In this document: in pieces, positions 25,045 to 32,080 of the stretch
Numbering within the stretch: the stretch's first letter is position 1
How the letters are laid out: each line of letters starts with the position of its first letter
Assembly (NCBI GenBank): GCA_025210375.1
Contig: JAOASB010000001.1
Span: 1-38,490 of the forward strand
DNA length: 38,490 nucleotides
Origin: Maledivibacter sp.
GTDB taxonomy: Bacteria; Bacillota; Clostridia; Peptostreptococcales; Caminicellaceae
Reading direction: 5' to 3'
Translations under genes and position numbers: made by a program
The notes under the pieces: generated by a model
What the model saw: only the letters and a program-made list of their open reading frames with translations
What the model was told of the DNA's origin: nothing
The model's database searches: none

Positions 25045-25425
25045 CTTCAATCTTCTCTTTTCATATTCTATTGGTGTCAAAGTGTCAAGAGGCATTTCTC
25101 TCAGACTTTTACCTAATCTCGTCCTTAAATTATGGGCTATGTCTACAATATTACCGGATAACCGTCTTGTGTCTCATAAGATTAGACAGTGCTTTAACTA
25201 TTTCTTCTTCATTTTCAGGCTCTGCATATGCAGCTGCTTCATCAAAAACAATAATAGGTGTATCCCTAAGGATCGCTCTTGCTATTGTAATCCTTTGTTT
25301 TTGTCCTCCAAACAGATTTACACCCCTATCACCTGCCATTGTTTCATAACCATTAGGCAAGCTCATAATAAATTCATGAATTTGAGCAGCCTTTGTAGCT
25401 TCAATAATTTGAGTTTTTGTGGCAT
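25045..25425 (-). pseudogene. Scrambled exporter-fold ABC transporter remnant
   Basis: From 25425 down the minus strand an ATPase fragment reads AAQIHEFIMSLPNGYET, LFGGQKQRITIARAIL (signature LSGGQ changed to LFGGQ), IIVFDEAAAYAEPENE and LMRHKTVI, then stops at 25151 where VIAHRLS would be expected. In another frame (25170-25045) comes a membrane-domain piece, AHNLRTRLGKSLREMPLDTL, normally located far upstream of the ATPase. Order is therefore inverted and frame is broken. It resembles the subunit at 13569-15341, so a third ABC pair was probably lost here. Confidence 0.75.
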
Positions 25426-25696
25426 GTGTTTTGCAATACTAATACTTTGACTCCGTGGAATGAACCACCTGAATTTCCCCAATTGATTGATAGTATTTCT
25501 TCTCTTCCATATGGTAGTAATTATATAGATTTTATATTAGAAAATAAGATTTTAGGAATTATTGAATATTATGTAATGGAAATGCGTAGCTTTAAAGAAG
25601 GTGAAATTAAACTTTTAAAAGTTCCATGATCAGCCATATTGAAGATAGGTATTGGTATTATAGAAGCCACAAGCATTATAAATGCCTAGCCAAAAT
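25426..25696. other. Degenerate stretch with a short unrecognised ORF
   Basis: A 70-codon plus-strand frame (25417-25629) includes FPQLIDSISSLPYGSNYIDF and ends KLLKVP. It has no convincing ribosome binding site, overlaps the ABC remnant, and I recognise no family. A minus-strand stretch near 25570-25680 encodes a short hydrophobic run (MLVASIIPIPIFNMADH). Both may be debris from the same deletion events. No functional gene can be supported. Confidence 0.35.
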
Positions 25697-25729
25697 TTGA
25701 TATAATGATAACAGTTATCATTATATCAA
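25697..25729. promoter_or_regulatory. 33-bp palindromic operator-like site, orphaned
   Basis: TTGATATAATGATAAC (25697-25712) and GTTATCATTATATCAA (25714-25729) are exact inverse complements around a single A. The core TGATAACAGTTATCA follows the 7-1-7 Fur layout with C/G substitutions, and also resembles the outer ends of the TetR operator at 2461. TATAAT is present on both strands. No intact gene starts next to it; it probably served the lost ABC/MATE genes. Confidence 0.65.
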
Positions 25730-25769
25730 GGAAATACTAACTTGATTTTATTATAGAAATATATATAAT

Positions 25770-25806
25770 AGATGGGTTTTGTAGAATGTAATTATTCAAT
25801 TTTCTC
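25770..25806 (-). repeat. Repeat family A, terminal fragment
   Basis: AGATGGGTTTTGTAGAATGT followed by AATTATTCAATTTTCTC matches the end of copy 1 (AGATGGTTTTTATAGAAAGT, AATTATGCAATTTGCTC) with a few changes. Only about 37 bases remain. It overlaps the stop codon of the gene ending at 25805. Confidence 0.55.
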
Positions 25807-26422
25807 AGCTATTCTTTACATACCTAAAATCACAAATCTTATCTCCATTTGCAATTGTCTTCGTTCTAACAAGCTTTAGTCCCTCCATATACTGTGCAGT
25901 AACATAGTCTATTTCACAAAATGCAGTACAAATCTCTTCTGCCCCCTGTTCCTTTAACCAGTTATATAAACCACACTGGCAAATATCAAAGGCTAAATAT
26001 GCATCACATTCACATTTCTTAATTTCCCAACCATTAGGTTCATTGAGTGAATACATGCTTTTTTCCATGATTCTTTTCAAAATATTCATTTTTCCTACCT
26101 TTGATATAATAAAGCGGCTTAAAAAAAATCCTTCTATCTCATTACTTTTTACAATTTTTAAAATGTCTGTCAGAATACAAATTGCTTTGTTTTGTTCGAA
26201 ATTAAAATGCCCTATAAGTGTTCTATAAATAGATAAACCTAGTACACCACTATCAAAATTACTCTTATTTAATGACTGTGTATATTTTATTCCATGGGGC
26301 TCAATATTTTTATACTGAACTAGGGTTTCACTTATAAATACTTCTCTTTTTTCTTTTCCAACATGCTCTTCAATAATTTTTTTTGCACCTCTAAGATGCT
26401 TTTCTGCTTTTTTTATGTTCAT
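25805..26422 (-). CDS. L-2-amino-thiazoline-4-carboxylic acid hydrolase family protein
   Basis: 205 residues. The C-terminal half shows the family pattern: CECDAYLAFDICQCGLYNWL, EEICTAFCEIDY and TIANGDKICDFRY, with several conserved cysteines, aspartates and the NGDxxCDF motif. The founding enzyme hydrolyses a thiazoline in L-cysteine formation, but many family members lie next to transporters and have no proven activity. Here it is the last gene of the ferric-type ABC operon, 46 bases after the ATPase gene. GGAGGG lies about 12 bases before the ATG. Role in iron or cysteine metabolism is inference only. Confidence 0.7.
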   Translation of the reverse strand: MNIKKAEKHLRGAKKIIEEHVGKEKREVFISETLVQYKNIEPHGIKYTQSLNKSNFDSGVLGLSIYRTLIGHFNFEQNKAICILTDILKIVKSNEIEGFFLSRFIISKVGKMNILKRIMEKSMYSLNEPNGWEIKKCECDAYLAFDICQCGLYNWLKEQGAEEICTAFCEIDYVTAQYMEGLKLVRTKTIANGDKICDFRYVKNS

Positions 26423-26468
26423 ATAATATACAATCCCTCCTTATTTTAATAACAATTCATAAATACAA

Positions 26469-27521
26469 TTATTTTACTATATTTACTTTATTAAATGTGA
26501 CTCCCACCATATCTCCCCTTTTATATATTGTATGGGCATTGGTTTGGGCAATTAATTTTTTACTATCAATTAGAATATTATATTCAATAATATTTCCTCT
26601 AAAATTCACACCTTTGACTATTCCCTTTAATATACCAAATTCCTTGCTTAAAGCTATATTTTCCGGTCTAATAGATAGTAATATCCTTTGACCTATATTC
26701 ATATCTATGTCTATATCTCTTGCAATATCTTTACCTAAAAAAACGATCTTTTTTTTATCTTTATCTACTTCTACAATTCCAGTAACGATATTGGTTTTAC
26801 CCACAAAGTTAGCTACAAACTCGGTTTTAGGATTCTCATATATTTCCTTTGGGGTTCCTAACTGAATAAGCTGCCCATCTCTCATTACAGCTATTCTATC
26901 GGCCATTCCCATGGCTTCCCTTTGGTCATGGGTAACATGTATGATCGTTATTCCTGTATCCCTTTGAAGTTCCTTGATTTCATCTTGTATTTTCTCCCTC
27001 AATTTAGCATCTAGGCTGGATAGGGGTTCATCTAGCAATAGCACCTTGGGTTTCATTACCAATGCCCTTGCTAAAGCCACTCTTTGCTGCTCCCCACCAC
27101 TTAACTCGTGGGGATAACTATTTTCTTTTCCCTCTAACCTTATTTTTTCAAGCATCCCAGCTACTTCTATTTTTATATCCTTCTTCCTAAGTTTTCTAAT
27201 TTTGAGGGGATAAGCAATATTATCATAGACAGTTTTATGGGGCCATAGGGCATAATTTTGAAAAACCATACCCACTTGTCTTTCTTCTGGTAACATAAAC
27301 TGTCTTTTTTGTTTTGAAAATACTAAATCATTATCAATTTTTATATCTCCAAGCTCAGGCTTTACGAGTCCTGCAACACATGAAAGCAAAGTACTTTTAC
27401 CACACCCGCTAGGTCCAACGATTGCTAATATTTCGCCCCTATTGACTCCCAAATCTAGGTTTTTTACAGCTACTTTCTGACCATATTTTTTTGTTAGTCC
27501 CTCAATCTGTACTTGTATTAT
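26469..27521 (-). CDS. Ferric/polyamine-type ABC importer ATPase (FbpC-like), non-canonical start
   Basis: About 350 residues. Walker A GPSGCGKST, signature LSGGEQQR, Walker B VLLLDEPLSSLD, H-loop VTHDQ, then a C-terminal TOBE-like regulatory domain. The conserved N-terminus IQVQIEGLTKKYGQKVAVKN, including the A-loop tyrosine, is present in frame but no ATG, GTG or TTG precedes it: the frame opens at TAA (27522-27524) and the first codons are ATA (27521), ATA and later ATT. AAGGTGG lies 5 bases before ATA 27521. A TTG at 27452 would remove the first strand and the A-loop. I give the start as 27521 with reservation. Overlaps the permease stop. Confidence 0.8.
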   Translation of the reverse strand: MIQVQIEGLTKKYGQKVAVKNLDLGVNRGEILAIVGPSGCGKSTLLSCVAGLVKPELGDIKIDNDLVFSKQKRQFMLPEERQVGMVFQNYALWPHKTVYDNIAYPLKIRKLRKKDIKIEVAGMLEKIRLEGKENSYPHELSGGEQQRVALARALVMKPKVLLLDEPLSSLDAKLREKIQDEIKELQRDTGITIIHVTHDQREAMGMADRIAVMRDGQLIQLGTPKEIYENPKTEFVANFVGKTNIVTGIVEVDKDKKKIVFLGKDIARDIDIDMNIGQRILLSIRPENIALSKEFGILKGIVKGVNFRGNIIEYNILIDSKKLIAQTNAHTIYKRGDMVGVTFNKVNIVK

Positions 27522-29244
27522 TTAGTCCACCTTCCCTCTTAAAGCCTCTAATCTTTCTTACTATCATATTACCTATCCCCGTTAAAGCGATAATAACAAC
27601 CGCAAGGGTAGAAGTCATTTCTAATCCATATGTATTTGATTGAATACCAAACAACATTACTCCTATTGTCTCTTTACCTGATGAATACAATAAAAGGGAT
27701 ATGGGAATTTCCCTTAACGCAATTAAGAATCCTAATATCCATCCAGTCCTAATACCAGGTATAGTAAGGGGTAAAGTAACATCCATAAATCCTTTAATTC
27801 TTGTAGCCCCCGATACCCTGGCAGCCTTTTCCAGAGATATATCTTGATTTTGCATCAACCCACTGATATTCTTAACCGATATAGGAATAAATAGGGAAAT
27901 ATATGTTACTATTATAATCCATTCACTTCCATATAATCGTAGGGGTGGATTCATCCATGCTAAAGCGGCGGCCACGGCTAATACAATATTAGGAATAGCC
28001 ATTGGTAGTGAAGCTATAAGCTCTACTACTTTTTTCCCTTTAAAATTTGTTTTATTAGATACATAGGAAACCCCTACTCCAATGCAAGCAGCAATGGTAG
28101 CAGCAGTCACTCCATAAAATATGCTGTTTCCAAAGGCCTTTATGATTAATTCATGTTTAAAAAGTAAAAGGTAATTGTTTAATGTAAAATTCTTAGCTTC
28201 TAAGCTCAATCCCCATCTTTTTAAGAATGATGCTATGAAAATAGCGATCAAAGGTATAATAGTTGTTATCATATGAAATATAAATACAGCTATTGTTATA
28301 ACTTTTTTATATTTACCTAATTCCATAAGTCGGGGTTTTTTACTGTTTCCAGTAATTATTGTGAAGCTTCTCCTTTTTAATGAAAGACTGTTAGCTAAAA
28401 AAACCATACCGGATATAATAACTAAGAAAATAGATATTGCAGTCACCAACTCAAAATCTAAATTCGTCAAAGAACTATATATCCTTGTGGTCAAAACTTC
28501 TTCTCCAACGGGTAACGCTAGAGCTGCCGGCACTCCAAAATTTGCAATGCTCCTACTAAATATCAATAGCCCTATAGAAGCAAAGCTAGGTATAACTAGT
28601 GGCAAAGTAATTGTCATGGCTGCCCTCAGTCTACTTGCACCGCTAATAACAGCTGCTTCCTCAAGAGAGGGGTCTGTTTTTTCTAGTGCATTTTTAATTG
28701 CCATAAATACTAAGGGATATAAATGAATCGAAAGCACTATTATTACCGCCTCCAATGAATAGGGTAATAATTTGTAATTGGAAAATCCAAATAGTTTATA
28801 AAGGAAGCGACTTAGGTATCCATTTCTTCCAAAAAACTCTATCCATGCAATGGCAATTATATATGATGGAATAATGAAATTTAGAAATACTAATGCTTTA
28901 GTAAGTCTTTTATACACATAATCTGTTCTAACTACAATCCATGCTAAAGCTCCACCTATAATACTTGTTAGTATAGTCACTCCTGCCGATACATATAATG
29001 TGTTCCTCAACGCAATATGGTTGTAAGGATCTTTAATGATTCTCTTATATCCTTCTAAGGAAATTGCTCCACCCTTTAAAGACAATCCAAAGCTTTTCAA
29101 GATAAGAACAATAAAGGGATACAACACAAGAATTCCAATTAATCCGCCTAACGATAAAAGGATTACGATCTCAGATAAAGACCGTAACCTTTTAGTATAA
29201 TTTTTAAGACACTTATTTCCCTTGAGCAACGTTTTTGAATCCAT
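27502..29244 (-). CDS. Fused ferric-iron type ABC permease (FbpB-like)
   Basis: 580 residues, about twelve membrane helices in two homologous halves. Each half carries the EAA-type ATPase-docking loop: EEAAVISGASRLRAAMTITL near residue 200 and EKAARVSGATRIKGFMDVTL near residue 480. Double permeases of this kind serve ferric iron (FbpB, SfuB, FutB) or phosphonate/thiamine uptake; the iron-box promoter favours iron. It overlaps the end of the binding-protein gene by 32 bases and is overlapped by the ATPase gene. Confidence 0.87.
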   Translation of the reverse strand: MDSKTLLKGNKCLKNYTKRLRSLSEIVILLSLGGLIGILVLYPFIVLILKSFGLSLKGGAISLEGYKRIIKDPYNHIALRNTLYVSAGVTILTSIIGGALAWIVVRTDYVYKRLTKALVFLNFIIPSYIIAIAWIEFFGRNGYLSRFLYKLFGFSNYKLLPYSLEAVIIVLSIHLYPLVFMAIKNALEKTDPSLEEAAVISGASRLRAAMTITLPLVIPSFASIGLLIFSRSIANFGVPAALALPVGEEVLTTRIYSSLTNLDFELVTAISIFLVIISGMVFLANSLSLKRRSFTIITGNSKKPRLMELGKYKKVITIAVFIFHMITTIIPLIAIFIASFLKRWGLSLEAKNFTLNNYLLLFKHELIIKAFGNSIFYGVTAATIAACIGVGVSYVSNKTNFKGKKVVELIASLPMAIPNIVLAVAAALAWMNPPLRLYGSEWIIIVTYISLFIPISVKNISGLMQNQDISLEKAARVSGATRIKGFMDVTLPLTIPGIRTGWILGFLIALREIPISLLLYSSGKETIGVMLFGIQSNTYGLEMTSTLAVVIIALTGIGNMIVRKIRGFKREGGLNNTSTD

Positions 29245-30343
29245 CTCTTATTTCCTCTTCATGGTCACTAGCAAATTGCCAGTCGACAGCCAATATCTTT
29301 AATTCTTTAGGAATACCATTAGGCAATTCGATATCCTGTCTTACACTTACAAATCCAAATTGCGTTGTAATACTCTGAGCTTTTTTAGATAATATGAAAT
29401 CTACAAATTCCTTAGCAAGCTTATCATTAACTTCTGGCCTAGCTTTATTTTCTACAATGGCTATTGGTCTTTGAATAGCTAAAGCACCCTCCTTAGGCCA
29501 AGTAATGTCTATGGGCATCTCATAGCCTTCTTTTTTTGCCTTTTTCTTTAATCTTAAAACTCCATCATGGGGTGCTATTCCCCCATCAAATTCTCCTTCA
29601 GCTATTTTTGATGATACTTCTCCATTTTTCTTTGTTAAAAATAATTTATTATCAAAAAGAGCTTTTAAATAATCAAAATTACTTCCACTCATTTGATATA
29701 ATGCAGAATTTAAAGCTAATGCCGTTGAAGATTGGGTAGCATCTGCCATTATAACCGATGAATTCCAAGCTTTATTCTTTAAATCCTCAAAGGATTTAGG
29801 AGCTTCGTTTACATTATTCTTATTGTAAATAATAACTCCATATCGTTCACTTGCTAAGGTATAATATCCATCTCCAATTTGATATTCTGCCTTAATACCA
29901 TCGTACTCCTTAGGTACATATTTATGAAGATAACCTTCTTCAGCTAAAGCAATGTACATAAGAGGATCCGATCCCCATACTACATCCGCTTGAATTTCCC
30001 CTGCTTCTTTTTCAGTCCAAACCTTTTGTCTCAAAGGTCCACATCCCATATGTAAAAAATCTGAAACATCTCCTCTTTCTGCTTCAAATTCTTCTTCAAG
30101 CTTTTTAACCATTTTCTCAGGGCCAGATATGTAAACTACGATTTTCCCCTCTTCTCCAAAATATTTTTCCTCTATAGAACTTTGAGCCTCATTACTTTCT
30201 TCATTAGTCTTAACTTCATTTGTTTGGTCACTTTTCCCAGCCTCTTCTGCTGGCTGATTAGAACCACAAGCCGATAACATTAATCCAGCTAATAGAATTA
30301 ATACTATAAAAATGCAACTCTTCTTTCTTAAAAACTTATACAT
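29213..30343 (-). CDS. Ferric-iron type substrate-binding lipoprotein (FbpA/FutA-like)
   Basis: 376 residues. Signal with lipobox LSAC at about residue 26, then a low-complexity Glu/Asn linker. Body resembles class II binding proteins: GEEGKIVVYISGPEKMVKKL, DVVWGSDPLMYIALAEEGYL, GVIIYNKNNV, AIVENKARPEVNDKLAKEF. The tyrosine-rich metal site of FbpA cannot be confirmed by eye. First gene of a four-gene operon behind a consensus promoter with iron-type boxes. Ferric iron is the best guess; other anions are possible. Confidence 0.82.
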   Translation of the reverse strand: MYKFLRKKSCIFIVLILLAGLMLSACGSNQPAEEAGKSDQTNEVKTNEESNEAQSSIEEKYFGEEGKIVVYISGPEKMVKKLEEEFEAERGDVSDFLHMGCGPLRQKVWTEKEAGEIQADVVWGSDPLMYIALAEEGYLHKYVPKEYDGIKAEYQIGDGYYTLASERYGVIIYNKNNVNEAPKSFEDLKNKAWNSSVIMADATQSSTALALNSALYQMSGSNFDYLKALFDNKLFLTKKNGEVSSKIAEGEFDGGIAPHDGVLRLKKKAKKEGYEMPIDITWPKEGALAIQRPIAIVENKARPEVNDKLAKEFVDFILSKKAQSITTQFGFVSVRQDIELPNGIPKELKILAVDWQFASDHEEEIRDGFKNVAQGK

Positions 30344-30373
30344 CCTAAAATCCCCCTTAAATGCTTTTTTAAT

Positions 30374-30477
30374 GTATAATCATTATCATTTAATTTGAAA
30401 AATAAATGATAACCATTTTTTTGTGACATTGGTTATCATTACATAAACATTATATAGAATAGGAAATAAATTGTCAA
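30374..30477 (-). promoter_or_regulatory. Consensus sigma-A promoter with tandem iron-type operators
   Basis: On the minus strand TTGACA (30477-30472), 17 bases, TATAAT (30454-30449): a perfect consensus promoter. Immediately downstream AATGATAACCA (30405-30415) and TGGTTATCATT (30430-30440) form an exact 11-base inverted repeat, and then TGATAATGATTATAC (30388-30374) matches 12 of the 14 defined positions of the 7-1-7 Fur consensus. A strong promoter held down by two operators is the picture expected for a tightly repressed iron uptake operon. Confidence 0.78.
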
Positions 30478-30514
30478 TCATGTATAAAATTGACTGATTA
30501 AAGGATTTATACTT

Positions 30515-31795
30515 CTAATATTTTTCTTTGAAAATTTCTATCAAATTCATTGTTAATTCCCTACATATATTATTACCCCAAAAAACCCCATCCTCGTTGA
30601 GTACAAACCCATTTTCATTAAGGTTAACTAAATTTTCTGCCCGTAATCCACCAATGAAATCAGAACACTTATCTTGAAAATTAAAATTTGTTGCATCTTG
30701 AATCTCTTTAAAATCAATTTTCCCAAATTGCATTTCTCCAATTATTCTATCAATTTTCTCATATTCATCTGTTACTATTTTTCCCATAAACGAAATAGGG
30801 GCACTATTTCTATCGATCATATGTTTAGTTGTCATATTGAAATACTTATAGTTCCCTAATTTGCCTCCAGCACCTATACCTAATGCTAAGCAGTCTCCTC
30901 CACGATTATTTATTTTAATATACCTATATTCATCTCTATTTTCTTTAACCATCTTAGTAAGTTCCAACACCTTAAACTTATCCTTCATCAATTCCCCATA
31001 AATGGTCCCGAACAATTCTCTTTCCATTGAAATGTCTGGTATATTTGGAATAATACCTTCTTTTATTTGACTCTGAAGTAAAGATTTTTCATGTAAAATT
31101 AAGGAATACATACTTATACCGGCTATATCAAGACTTTTTATGATATCCAAATCATAATTCAGTTCATCCATACTTTGTTCAGGATAATTATATATTAAAT
31201 CAATATTTGTATTTTCAAATCCCATATCCATAATTTCCTCTATCTTTTTTACTGCCCTTTGTCCATCTCCTATTCTATTAAAAATCCCTCGTGTATTATC
31301 CACAAAGGATTGTATTCCTATGCTGAACCGATTCACTCCATTTTCTTTCATCACATATAACTTATCTTCTGTAAGCTCACTAATAGATGTTTCCATACTG
31401 ATCTCAGCTTGTTTACTAATTGGAAGATATTCATGTATTGTCTTTAAGATTTCATCTATTTGTCTATGGGATAGAATAGTAGGGGTCCCTCCCCCAAAGT
31501 AAACGGAATCAAAGTCTTTACCCTGAATATAGGGATATTTACTAATAGCCTTTATTGATTCAATAATAAGCTTGTGATAATCCTTTATTGATTCATCTAC
31601 ATATCCCGTATTCATATTACAAAAGCTACATATCTTTCTGCAATATGGAACATGAATATAGATACTACGAGGTCTATTTGGCTTTTCAGTCAACAGCTTT
31701 GTAACATACTTCTTTTTATCTTCATTACTTATAAATATGTACTCAAGTGATTTAGTTACCTCATGATGACTCTTTAATCTTTTTGTATAATCCAT
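30515..31795 (-). CDS. HemN/HutW-like radical SAM protein
   Basis: 426 residues. The radical SAM cluster motif is C52-RKI-C56-SF-C59 in IYIHVPYCRKICSFCNMN, followed by YFGGGTPTIL and SIGIQSF, the HemN/HemW signatures. The later ALGIGAGGKLGNYKYFN replaces the HemW-type GAxSY motif and resembles what I recall of HutW/ChuW proteins, which open the haem ring anaerobically and free iron. GAGGAGA precedes the start. No Fur box was found just upstream. Its place beside iron uptake operons favours haem use over haem synthesis, but coproporphyrinogen-type activity cannot be excluded. Confidence 0.75.
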   Translation of the reverse strand: MDYTKRLKSHHEVTKSLEYIFISNEDKKKYVTKLLTEKPNRPRSIYIHVPYCRKICSFCNMNTGYVDESIKDYHKLIIESIKAISKYPYIQGKDFDSVYFGGGTPTILSHRQIDEILKTIHEYLPISKQAEISMETSISELTEDKLYVMKENGVNRFSIGIQSFVDNTRGIFNRIGDGQRAVKKIEEIMDMGFENTNIDLIYNYPEQSMDELNYDLDIIKSLDIAGISMYSLILHEKSLLQSQIKEGIIPNIPDISMERELFGTIYGELMKDKFKVLELTKMVKENRDEYRYIKINNRGGDCLALGIGAGGKLGNYKYFNMTTKHMIDRNSAPISFMGKIVTDEYEKIDRIIGEMQFGKIDFKEIQDATNFNFQDKCSDFIGGLRAENLVNLNENGFVLNEDGVFWGNNICRELTMNLIEIFKEKY

Positions 31796-31992
31796 TTTCT
31801 CTCCTCTTATGATTTTTTAAATTTGTAAGGTTCTTTTTATGTTTAATTGAGCAAAGATGCCTATTAGTAATAAAAGTTTAGACGATAATATATATCAACA
31901 GAAATTAATAATCCTTTTCATTGCTATTGTATATTTATTGTTTTTTATTGTCAATAATTTAATATTTTAACTATTCATTTTATAAACAATAA

Positions 31993-32029
31993 AAAGGATG
32001 ATTCCTGATTTACAGGGGAATCATCCTTT
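31993..32029 (-). terminator. Rho-independent terminator of the RND operon
   Basis: AAAGGATGATTCC (31993-32005) and GGAATCATCCTTT (32017-32029) are exact inverse complements with an 11-base loop; on the minus strand TTTTTATTG follows. It lies 50 bases after the RND pump stop. The remaining gap 31796-31992 shows no gene. Confidence 0.85.
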
Positions 32030-32080
32030 AGATATACCTATATGTAAGGGTACTAAGTTGACATTATGGAACCCATCTAC

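Noticed and set aside
25417..25629. 70-residue plus-strand protein
   Set aside because: Lies in a decayed region, overlaps an ABC remnant, no start signal and no known family; kept only as a note on the stretch.
31840..31870. AATTGAGCAAAGATGC as a family A end
   Set aside because: Similarity stops after about nine bases.
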